From Planctomycetota bacterium (GTDB taxonomy: Bacteria > Planctomycetota > UBA1135), in NCBI GenBank assembly GCA_027021325.1, contig JALUUN010000422.1, forward strand, positions 1-8,636: a DNA stretch of 8,636 bases. The letters run 5' to 3'. Below are positions 1-5,700 of this stretch, in pieces. Positions within the stretch are counted from its first letter, which is position 1. Every line of letters begins with the position of its first letter. Position numbers and translations under genes: made by a program. The notes beneath the pieces were generated by a model. It was not told the DNA's origin. It made no database searches and was given only the letters and a program-made list of their open reading frames with translations.

Positions 1-1
1 G

Positions 2-439
2 CTCGGCATCGGCCGCCGGGACGGTGAGCCCAAGGACACGACCCGCAACCTCCTGCGGACCGGCGAGGCCGTGATCCACCTCGTGGAGCTGCCGGACCTG
101 GAGGCGGTGGTGGCGAGTTCCGCGGAGCTGTCGCCCGAGGAGAGCGAGGTCGAGGCCCTGGGGCTGGAGACGGCCCCCAGCCTGCGGGTGGGCGTGCCCG
201 GCCTGGCCCGGGCGCGGGTGCGCCTGGAGGCGCGCCTGCACCGGCACCTGGAATTCGGGGACGGCCCCGTGGACTTCCTGGTCCTGGAGATCCTGGCCTT
301 CCGGCTGGCGCCGGAGCTCGTCAACGAGGCCGGCCATGTGCGCGAGGAGTTGCTGCAGCCGGTGGGCCGTCTCGGCGGGAGCGGCTACGCTCCGGTGGAG
401 CGCCGCATCCAGGTGGAGCGGCCGCGCAGCGAAGCCTGA
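2..439 (+). CDS. Flavin reductase-like domain protein (FMN-binding), 5' truncated by window edge
   Basis: The reading frame is open from base 2, so the true start lies to the left; 145 residues are visible before TGA at 437-439. The sequence matches the middle and end of the flavin reductase-like (DIM6/NTAB, FMN-binding split-barrel) family. It opens with a G-R-R-D-G-x-x-K-D-T-T-R-N-L stretch, followed by a 'TGEAVIHLV' strand, a 'SSAELSPEESEVEALGL' helix and turn, an 'RVRLEARLHR' strand, and the closing 'LQPVGRLGG-GY' motif. Family members are about 200 residues long and bind FMN, either reducing free flavin with NAD(P)H or acting as flavoenzymes of unassigned substrate; the sequence does not decide which. 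The stop codon overlaps the ribosome binding site of the next gene, so the two are probably co-transcribed and perhaps translationally coupled. A GTG at 71 is not a credible start, because conserved family sequence precedes it. Confidence 0.85.
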   Translation, partial: LGIGRRDGEPKDTTRNLLRTGEAVIHLVELPDLEAVVASSAELSPEESEVEALGLETAPSLRVGVPGLARARVRLEARLHRHLEFGDGPVDFLVLEILAFRLAPELVNEAGHVREELLQPVGRLGGSGYAPVERRIQVERPRSEA

Positions 440-445
440 GGAGGA
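439..445 (+). promoter_or_regulatory. Shine-Dalgarno sequence for the selenoprotein gene
   Basis: AGGAGGA lies six bases before the ATG at 452 and shares its first base with the TGA stop of the flavin reductase gene. It is the only strong Shine-Dalgarno sequence before a gene start in this window. It fixes the start at 452 and suggests coupling to the upstream gene. Confidence 0.85.
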
Positions 446-451
446 CCGGCC

Positions 452-1024
452 ATGGCATGGATCGAGCAGGTGGGAGAGGAGGAGGCCCGCGGCCTCCTGG
501 CGCGGATCTACGAGGACGCACGCCGGCGCGCCGGCAGGGTGTGGAACATCCTGCGTGTCCAGAGCCTGAACCCGCCGCAGCTCCGGGCCTCCATGGGCCT
601 CTACGCTGCGGTCATGCTCCGGGACTCGAGCCTGCCGAGGCGCCTCTGCGAGACCCTGGCCGTGGTCGTCAGCCGCGCCAACGGCTGCCACTACTGAATC
701 CGGGCCCACGCCCACGACCTCCGTGTCGAGGTCGGCGAGAAGGCGCTGGCGGATCACCTGGAGCGGGGGGGCTGGGAGACGGCCCCCCTGGAGCCCCGGG
801 AGCGGGCCCTCTGCGCCTGGGCGGAGAGACTCACGCGGGAGCCCGCCGGATGCGCCGAGGAGGACCTCCAAGCCTTGCGAAGTCAAGGGTTTACGGACCG
901 CGAACTGCACGACGCCGCGCAGGTCGTGGCCTACTTCAACTACATCAATCGCATCGCCGACGGTCTGGGCGTGGATCCGGAGCCCGGTTCCCGGGCCGGG
1001 GAGACCCACGGAGAGTCCCCGTAG
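452..1024 (+). CDS. Selenocysteine-containing carboxymuconolactone decarboxylase/AhpD-like peroxidase-related protein (in-frame TGA = Sec82)
   Basis: I read this as one gene of 190 residues in which TGA at 695-697 encodes selenocysteine. Residues 1-81 end in N-G-C79-H-Y. After the TGA the same frame continues I-R-A-H86-A-H-D-L and runs to TAG at 1022-1024. The post-TGA part carries hallmarks of the peroxidase-related CMD subfamily: 'LEPRERALCAWAERLTREP' (113-131), 'EEDLQALRSQGFTDREL' (136-152) and 'VVAYFNYINRIADGLGV' (158-174). The AhpD catalytic pattern E-x11-C-x2-C-x3-H is reproduced as E67, C79, U82, H86, with Sec in place of the second Cys. AhpD-type proteins use this pair as a thiol redox centre for peroxide or disulfide chemistry; the substrate here is unknown. 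A SECIS-like hairpin follows (715-734). The alternative is a single nonsense mutation or a base error in a CxxC gene. No other lesion is present. SelA/B/C/D genes are not in the window. Confidence 0.85.
695..697 (+). other. In-frame TGA codon, proposed selenocysteine (Sec82)
   Basis: The codon follows TGC-CAC-TAC and precedes ATC-CGG-GCC-CAC, giving C-H-Y-U-I-R-A-H. In the AhpD/CMD superfamily this column is the second cysteine of C-x-x-C. Cys-to-Sec replacement at a redox-active position is the classic signature of a bacterial selenoprotein. Confidence 0.82.
709..737 (+). promoter_or_regulatory. Putative bacterial SECIS element (stem-loop downstream of the TGA)
   Basis: CGACCTC (715-721) pairs perfectly with GAGGTCG (728-734) around a six-base loop CGTGTC (722-727). 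Three further pairs (709-711 with 735-737) can extend the stem below a three-base bulge (712-714). There are 24 bases between the TGA and the apical loop, and the second loop base is G. Bacterial SECIS elements, which bind SelB on the mRNA, lie inside the coding sequence just 3' of UGA. They typically have the loop roughly 16-37 bases downstream and a G in the first two loop positions, so this hairpin fits. At this GC content a short hairpin can also arise by chance. Confidence 0.65.
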
Positions 1025-1049
1025 GGTAGGATTGAGGCCGGAAACCCCT

Positions 1050-1064
1050 CGGTGCGAAGCACCG
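1050..1064 (+). terminator. Small hairpin after the selenoprotein gene, possible weak terminator
   Basis: CGGTGC-GAA-GCACCG is a perfect 6-bp inverted repeat with a three-base loop, 25 bases past the TAG stop. What follows is T-containing (GTTCGGGTTCC) but is not a T run, so intrinsic termination would be weak. It may instead be a 5' leader hairpin of the next gene. Confidence 0.35.
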
Positions 1065-1079
1065 TTCGGGTTCCTTCCT

Positions 1080-1134
1080 CCCCTCCGCCCTCCCTGCCCC
1101 CGGGAGGTTCCCTTCCCCCCCTCCCCTCGTTCCC
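1080..1134 (-). other. C-tract-rich leader; two G-quadruplex-type motifs on the minus strand
   Basis: The strand leading into the ATG at 1139 is almost all pyrimidine. C tracts at 1080-1083, 1088-1090, 1092-1094 and 1097-1101 form one four-tract motif with loops of 4, 1 and 2 bases. Tracts at 1110-1112, 1115-1121, 1123-1126 and 1132-1134 form a second, with loops of 2, 1 and 5. Read on the minus strand, both satisfy the usual G3+N1-7 quadruplex pattern. No Shine-Dalgarno sequence is present here. Whether the structure forms or matters is unknown. Confidence 0.45.
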
Positions 1135-1138
1135 GGAC

Positions 1139-2770
1139 ATGCGGCTCTGCCCTCCCTGTTCCCTCCGCTCTCTCGCCCTGGCGGCCCTGGCCCTCGCAGC
1201 TCCGGCCCGCGCCCAGTTCACGGACGTCTCCACCGCCGCCGGCCTGGACCTCACGGACATGTACTGGTCGGCCACCGGCCATGGCATCGGTTTGGTATGG
1301 ATCGATGCCAACAACGACCTCTATCCCGACATCTTCGTCACCAACGGCTTCGGGATGGACGAGCACTTCTACCTGAACAACGGCGACGGGACCTTCACCA
1401 AGCGGGACGACCTGCTGCCGCCGCTGCCCGACGTGGACATGATGGGGGCGATCTTCGCCGACTACGACAACGACGGCGACCAGGACATCTATGTCTTCAC
1501 GGAGAACGAGGACTTCGAGCTCTGGCTGAGCAACGACCCGACCGGGCCGGCGAACCTGCTGCTGCAGAACCAGTTCGTCGAATCCGGCAACCAGATCCCC
1601 AATGGCGCCCCCTTGTTCCTGGAGGTGGCCCAGGCCGCCGGCGTCACCACCCTGGGCAACCCCGAGACCGGTGCCTACCAGGGCTACCGCTCTTCGACCG
1701 GGGGCTGGCTCGACTTCGACCGCGACGGCTGGGTGGACCTCTACGTGGTGAACTGGGTTCTCCAGGAGAACACCAACGTCGGCAACCTGGACATCCTCTA
1801 CCGCAACAACGGCGACGGCACCTTCACCGATGTGACCGTGCAGGCCGGGCTCCCGGACGGCACCGACCCGAACCAGATCCGCGCCGGCCTGGGCTGGGTC
1901 TCGGCCGACCTCAACGGGGATGACTGGCCGGACATGATCGTCGTCAACGTGCACAATCCCGATCCCCACCACTATGACCAGATCTGGCTCAACAACCAGG
2001 ACGGCACCTTCATGGATGCCACCTCCCTGAGCCCCGGCTTCGGCGATGACAGCGGTGCGGGAATGGGTGCCGACGTCGGCGACTTCGATCTGGATGGCGA
2101 TTTCGATCTCTGGATCTCGGACATGTATGTCAACCCCGTCGATCAGTCCGATGGCAACCCCTTCTACATCAACCACGGCGACGGAACCTTCACCGACAAC
2201 GTTGCTTCCCTTGTGGGTGCCGAGGGGAACAACTCCTGGGCCGTGATCTTCGCCGACTTCGACCGTGACGGGTATGAAGACATGTTCATGAATGGAATGG
2301 GCGGCATCCCCCCCTACCTGTACTGGAATCAGCAGGACCGGACCTTCCTGCAGGTCGGATGGCAGGCGGGGTTCCGGAATGCCGACGAAAAGGGCCGCGG
2401 CGCCGCTGTCGCCGACTACGACCTGGACGGAGACCTGGACGTGGCCCTGGTGAGCCACAACGCGTCGATGCGTCTGTTCCGGAACGACACGGACGTTCCC
2501 TACCACTGGCTCAAGGTGCGCCTCGAAGGGACCGTGAGCAACCGCAGCGCCATCGGCGCCATCGTCAAGGTGCGTGTCGGCCCGCAGATGACTGAACTCG
2601 TGCGCACGGTGAAGGGCGGCTCCGGCGCCCATTCCCAGAACGAACTGACGGTTCACTTCGGCCTCAATCTGGCGCCGGTCGTGCGCGAGCTGGAGGTGCG
2701 CTGGCCGAGCGGCCAGGTCGACCTCCTGACCGATGTGGCCGTGGACCAGGAACTGATTCTGATCGAGTAA
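1139..2770 (+). CDS. Secreted FG-GAP/VCBS repeat protein with C-terminal ASPIC/UnbV domain (CRTAC1-like), copy 1
   Basis: This is an exported protein of 543 residues. I chose ATG 1139 over the in-frame GTG at 1052 because it begins a classic signal peptide: MRLCPPCSLR, then a hydrophobic SLALAALALAAP, then A-R-A before Q26. The longer start would place 29 Pro/Ser-rich residues in front of it. Seven Asp-rich loops of the DxDxDG type begin near residues 56, 108, 192, 257, 315, 373 and 426 (for example DYDNDGDQD, DFDLDGDFD, DYDLDGDLD). They resemble the Ca-binding loops of integrin-like FG-GAP propellers and suggest seven blades. 'NNGDGTF' turns recur between loops. Residues about 456-543 form the ASPIC/UnbV domain (HWLKVRLEGTVSNRSAIGA, KGGSGAHSQNEL, VRWPSGQV). 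The role is probably extracellular or periplasmic binding or adhesion; no catalytic motif is visible. The next gene is a tandem paralogue. Confidence 0.92.
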   Translation: MRLCPPCSLRSLALAALALAAPARAQFTDVSTAAGLDLTDMYWSATGHGIGLVWIDANNDLYPDIFVTNGFGMDEHFYLNNGDGTFTKRDDLLPPLPDVDMMGAIFADYDNDGDQDIYVFTENEDFELWLSNDPTGPANLLLQNQFVESGNQIPNGAPLFLEVAQAAGVTTLGNPETGAYQGYRSSTGGWLDFDRDGWVDLYVVNWVLQENTNVGNLDILYRNNGDGTFTDVTVQAGLPDGTDPNQIRAGLGWVSADLNGDDWPDMIVVNVHNPDPHHYDQIWLNNQDGTFMDATSLSPGFGDDSGAGMGADVGDFDLDGDFDLWISDMYVNPVDQSDGNPFYINHGDGTFTDNVASLVGAEGNNSWAVIFADFDRDGYEDMFMNGMGGIPPYLYWNQQDRTFLQVGWQAGFRNADEKGRGAAVADYDLDGDLDVALVSHNASMRLFRNDTDVPYHWLKVRLEGTVSNRSAIGAIVKVRVGPQMTELVRTVKGGSGAHSQNELTVHFGLNLAPVVRELEVRWPSGQVDLLTDVAVDQELILIE

Positions 2771-2807
2771 CGCCCGCTGCCGGGCGCACCGGCCCTGCCC
2801 CCGGGCC
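2771..2807 (+). terminator. GC hairpins between the two paralogues, possible weak terminator or processing site
   Basis: Directly after the TAA, CGCCCG-CTGC-CGGGCG (2771-2786) forms a perfect 6-bp hairpin. GGCCC (2791-2795) can pair with GGGCC (2803-2807) in a second one. No T run follows, so strong termination is not indicated. The 80-base spacer could equally be read through, leaving the paralogues in one transcript. Confidence 0.35.
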
Positions 2808-2826
2808 CTTCCCGCTCCCGAACCCC
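2806..2826 (-). other. G-quadruplex-type motif on the minus strand in the leader of copy 2
   Basis: C tracts at 2806-2808, 2811-2813, 2817-2819 and 2823-2826 are separated by loops of 2, 3 and 3 bases, so the minus strand matches a tight G3 quadruplex pattern. The remaining leader to the ATG at 2851 is also C-rich and has no Shine-Dalgarno sequence, as for copy 1. A function is inference only. Confidence 0.4.
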
Positions 2827-2850
2827 GAGCTACCCTCCCCCTCGAGACCC

Positions 2851-4473
2851 ATGCGACGATTCCTCCCCTTCGGCGCCCTGGGCGCCGCCCTGGTGGCCGC
2901 TTCGGCGGCTCCGGCCCAGTTCACCGACGTCACGGCTTCCGTCCTCGATCCGAACCATCAGTACCACGTCACCAGTGGCCATGGCCTGGGCCTGGTCTGG
3001 GTGGACGTGAACAACGACGGTTTCGCCGATCTCTTCGCGACCAACGGTATCGGCCTCGAGGAACACCTCTGGCTGAACAACGGTGACGGCACCTTCGACC
3101 TGCGGGACGACCTGCTGCCGGTCCTTCCCGAGTACGACATGATGGGCGCGGTCTACGCCGACTACGACAACGACGGCGACAACGACATCTACATCTTCAC
3201 GGACAACGAGAACTTCGATCTCTGGGGGTTCAACAGCGAGGACGGCCCTCCGAACCTGCTTCTGCGCAACCGCTTCATGGAGAACGGCGGCCAGATCCTC
3301 GCCGGCCAGCCCCTGTTCAACGAGATCGGCTCCCTCGCCGGCGTGGATGATGCCGCCAACCCTCCCTTTGGCGCCTATCCCGCCTACCGCTCCTCGACGG
3401 GCGGCTGGATCGACTACGACCGTGACGGCTGGGTGGATCTCTACGTGGTGCACTGGGTTCTCCAGGGTGGAGGCGGTCTGGGCAATATGGACAAGCTCTA
3501 CCGCAACAACGGCGATGGGACTTTCAGTGACGCTACCGTCGCCGCCGGCCTCAACGACGGCACCGATCCGAACCGGAACCGGCCGGGCCTGGTGTGGATC
3601 TCCGCCGACTTCGACGGCAACCAGTGGCCCGACATGTGGGTCGGCAACGTCCACGATCCGGACCCCTACCACTACGACCAGATCTGGGGGAACACCAACG
3701 GCATGTTCATCGAGACCACCGGCCTCAGCCCGGGCGTCGGCGACGACACCGGCGCCGCCATGGGCATCGACGTCGCCGATCCGGACCTGGATGGGGACTG
3801 GGACGTCTACATCACCGACATGTTCGACAACATGCTGGACCAGACGCTCCAGAACTCCTTCTACATCAACAACGGCGACGGGACCTTCCAGGACACCACC
3901 GCCATCCAGCTCGGGATCGGATCCACGAACTCCTGGGGCTGCAACTGGTTCGACGTGGACCACGACGGCCTCGAGGATCTCTACGTGAACACCATGGATG
4001 GCTTCACCAGCCACCTGTTCTGGAACCGGGGCAACCTTCGCTTCCAGTCCGTGGGATTCCCGGCGGGCTTCCAGGTCAACGAGTCGGGACGCGGCTCCGC
4101 CACCGCCGACTACGACAACGATGGCGACCTGGATCTCGCCACCATCGCCGAAGGCGGCACGCTTCGCCTGTGGCGCAACGACACGATCACGAACAACCAC
4201 TGGCTGAAGCTGCGTCTGGAAGGAACGGCGAGCAACCGGAGCGCCATCGGCGCCGAAGTGCGCCTCTTCTTCGACTCCCCGGGCGGTGCCGAGCGCTCGC
4301 TCATGCGCGTCGTCAAGGGCGGCTCCAGCGCCCACAGCCAGGACGACCTTGTGGTCCACTTCGGCACCCGCAACCTGCAGACGGTCAAGCGGGTCGAAGT
4401 GCTCTGGCCGAGCGGCAACGTCACCACCCTGAACAATGTGGCGACGGACCAAACCCTGAGCGTCGTCGAGTGA
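2851..4473 (+). CDS. Secreted FG-GAP/VCBS repeat protein with C-terminal ASPIC/UnbV domain (CRTAC1-like), copy 2
   Basis: This exported protein of 540 residues is a tandem paralogue of the preceding gene and can be aligned along its whole length. The signal peptide is MRRFLPFGALGAALVAASAAPA, with likely cleavage before Q23; the mature protein starts QFTDV, as copy 1 does. The seven Asp-rich loops begin near residues 52, 104, 188, 253, 310, 368 and 420, with spacings nearly identical to copy 1. This supports a shared seven-bladed propeller fold. The ASPIC/UnbV domain occupies about 450-540 (HWLKLRLEGTASNRSAIGA, KGGSSAHSQDDL, VLWPSGNV). Some loops deviate from DxDxDG: copy 2 has VDVNNDGFAD in loop 1 and DFDGNQWPD in loop 4. 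CRTAC1-like proteins of bacteria are mostly uncharacterised, and I infer an extracytoplasmic binding role. The gene ends 15 bases before a strong hairpin terminator. Confidence 0.93.
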   Translation: MRRFLPFGALGAALVAASAAPAQFTDVTASVLDPNHQYHVTSGHGLGLVWVDVNNDGFADLFATNGIGLEEHLWLNNGDGTFDLRDDLLPVLPEYDMMGAVYADYDNDGDNDIYIFTDNENFDLWGFNSEDGPPNLLLRNRFMENGGQILAGQPLFNEIGSLAGVDDAANPPFGAYPAYRSSTGGWIDYDRDGWVDLYVVHWVLQGGGGLGNMDKLYRNNGDGTFSDATVAAGLNDGTDPNRNRPGLVWISADFDGNQWPDMWVGNVHDPDPYHYDQIWGNTNGMFIETTGLSPGVGDDTGAAMGIDVADPDLDGDWDVYITDMFDNMLDQTLQNSFYINNGDGTFQDTTAIQLGIGSTNSWGCNWFDVDHDGLEDLYVNTMDGFTSHLFWNRGNLRFQSVGFPAGFQVNESGRGSATADYDNDGDLDLATIAEGGTLRLWRNDTITNNHWLKLRLEGTASNRSAIGAEVRLFFDSPGGAERSLMRVVKGGSSAHSQDDLVVHFGTRNLQTVKRVEVLWPSGNVTTLNNVATDQTLSVVE

Positions 4474-4488
4474 TCCCGGATCCGGGCA

Positions 4489-4521
4489 GGGGCTCCGCGG
4501 GCGGCCGTCCCGCGGAGCCCC
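4489..4521. terminator. 13-bp perfect hairpin, probable bidirectional terminator
   Basis: The 13-base arms 4489-4501 and 4509-4521 are perfect reverse complements around a seven-base loop. The hairpin sits between the ends of two convergent genes (4473 on plus, 4540 on minus). T content downstream is low on either side, as is common in high-GC genomes. A separate 12-base perfect palindrome (CCCGGATCCGGG, 4475-4486) lies just before it. Confidence 0.8.
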
Positions 4522-4539
4522 GCGTTCTGGACGGGCCCC

Positions 4540-5628
4540 TCAGGAGGAGGTCGAAAGCATGCCCAGGGCCGCTTCCAGCACCCTGGGTGTGTCCAGGGCC
4601 TCCATCAGCGGGCTGCGCCGGCTCCGGTCCCGGGGCGGCGGTTCCTGGCCTTCGGCCAGGGCGCTCAGGACCTCGACGCGCGGTCCGGGCGGCCGGTAGC
4701 GCAGAGGGTCGGTCGGCCCGAACAGGGCCAGGACGCGGGTGCCGCGGAGGGCGGCGAGGTGGACCGGACCGCTGTCGGTCCCGATCAGGAGGCTGGCGCG
4801 GTCGGTCAGGGCCATCAGGTGCTCCAGGTCGGGGGTCGGCGGCGCCAGTTCGCAGGCGCCCTCTGCGGCCTGGACGAAGTCGAGGGCCCGGCGGCGGCTG
4901 GCGGCGGTCCAGAGGACCAGGACCCGGGCCCCGGCGGCGGCGGCGAGCCCTGCGGCGAGCTCCCGCCAGCGCTCCTGCGGCCACTCCTTGTCGCGGCCGT
5001 AGTCGCTGACCTCGACGTGCAGGAGGACCACCGGCCCGCCGGGCCGGGCGCGAGGCGGCGTCGCGAGCTCATGGCCGAGGCGCAGATCCACGGCCTCCCG
5101 CGCCTGGCGAGACAGGGGCCAGGGAGCGGGCTGCGGGATGGGGCCGCGGTAGCCGAGGTGCCGGACCAGGGCCAGATCCCGTTCGGAGCGGTGCACGCGG
5201 CCCGGATCGGGGACCCGCTCGCGCAGGAAACGCCAGGCGCCCTCCCGAGCCACCGGCCGGTCGAAGCCGACGCTCCGTTCCAGAGGGAGGAAGAGAAGGT
5301 GCAGGGCCGACTTCAAGTTGCCCTGGAAGTCCAGGACCAGATCCCAGGGCCGGCCCCGGCGCAGGGTCAGGAGGTGGTCGGCCAGGGCTCCCAGGGCCGG
5401 CAGGCGACGCAAGCCGCGGGTGCCGCGCCAGAGAGAGCGCGGGAAGACCAGGACCTCGTCCACCTCGGGGTGTCCGCGCAGCAGTCCGGCATGGCGGTCC
5501 TCGGTGAGCCAGGCCAGGTGGGCCTGCGGGAACTGGTGGCGCAGGGCCTGGAGCGCCGGCAGCGCGAAGACGAGATCGCCCAGGGCGCTGAGACGGAGGA
5601 CGAGGATCCGGGGCGGGGCCGGGGACAT
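4540..5628 (-). CDS. Glycosyltransferase family 9 protein, LPS heptosyltransferase type (WaaC/WaaF-like)
   Basis: This 362-residue protein has the length and motif order of GT9 ADP-heptose:LPS heptosyltransferases. These GT-B enzymes act on the cytoplasmic face of the inner membrane to add heptose to the Kdo-lipid A inner core. The N-terminal strand ILVLRLSALGD ends in D18, the position of the catalytic Asp of WaaC. 'LDFQGNLKSAL' (99-109) resembles the D-x-Q-G-x-x-K-S motif of heptosyltransferase I. K214 in 'DYGRDKEWPQERW' and D285 in 'GTDSGPVHLAA' match nucleotide-sugar-binding residues, and 'FGPTDP' (303-308) closes the donor site. The neighbouring divergent gene is an LPS-type Kdo kinase, which supports an inner-core role. 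Which heptose is added (I or II), or whether another sugar is used, cannot be settled from sequence. No clear Shine-Dalgarno sequence precedes the ATG. Confidence 0.88.
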   Translation of the reverse strand: MSPAPPRILVLRLSALGDLVFALPALQALRHQFPQAHLAWLTEDRHAGLLRGHPEVDEVLVFPRSLWRGTRGLRRLPALGALADHLLTLRRGRPWDLVLDFQGNLKSALHLLFLPLERSVGFDRPVAREGAWRFLRERVPDPGRVHRSERDLALVRHLGYRGPIPQPAPWPLSRQAREAVDLRLGHELATPPRARPGGPVVLLHVEVSDYGRDKEWPQERWRELAAGLAAAAGARVLVLWTAASRRRALDFVQAAEGACELAPPTPDLEHLMALTDRASLLIGTDSGPVHLAALRGTRVLALFGPTDPLRYRPPGPRVEVLSALAEGQEPPPRDRSRRSPLMEALDTPRVLEAALGMLSTSS

Positions 5629-5700
5629 GGCCGGAGGGCGTCTGCCGGGGCAAGGCCGCTACGATAGGCCCGCGCTGGCCGTCTCCGGCCGGCGGGCGTC
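5629..5700. promoter_or_regulatory. Divergent intergenic region, probable promoters of the LPS gene pair
   Basis: These 72 bases separate two divergent starts (5628 minus, 5701 plus) and so must hold at least one promoter, if the genes are not read from further away. TACGAT at 5660-5665 resembles a -10 element for the plus-strand gene, 35 bases before its ATG. I see no convincing -35 box and no clear minus-strand promoter. Confidence 0.35.

Noticed and set aside
452..697. Reading the CMD-like gene as an 81-residue protein ending at TGA 695-697.
   Set aside because: It would end between the first redox cysteine and the rest of the active site. Family-matching sequence continues in the same frame immediately after the TGA to 1024.
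457..1029. A 190-codon open frame in another phase across the selenoprotein gene.
   Set aside because: The translation is Pro/Arg/Gly-rich low-complexity sequence with no family resemblance, typical of an off-frame reading of GC-rich coding DNA.
1027..1032. TAGGAT as a -10 box for the first propeller gene.
   Set aside because: Only four of six bases match the consensus, no -35 element is seen at the right distance, and it lies over 100 bases from the start codon.
1052..1138. Upstream GTG start for the first propeller gene.
   Set aside because: It adds 29 Pro/Ser-rich residues in front of a well-formed signal peptide. ATG at 1139 gives the expected n-region, hydrophobic core and cleavage site.
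1459..4140. Repeated near-identical short DNA stretches encoding DYDNDGD and NNGDGTF, considered as a repeat array.
   Set aside because: They are in-frame protein repeat motifs of the propeller domains and of two paralogues, not a DNA repeat array or CRISPR.
2830..4452. A 540-residue open frame on the minus strand, opposite the second propeller gene and of almost equal length.
   Set aside because: It is a shadow: GAC/GAT aspartate codons read backwards give Val and Ile, and the sense gene rarely uses codons whose reverse complements are stops. The translation is Val/Gly/Asp-rich with no family features, and the sense protein is clear.
4759..5667. A 302-codon plus-strand frame opposite the heptosyltransferase gene.
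   Set aside because: It is a compositional shadow rich in Gly, Ala, Gln and Arg. The minus-strand gene has all GT9 motifs.
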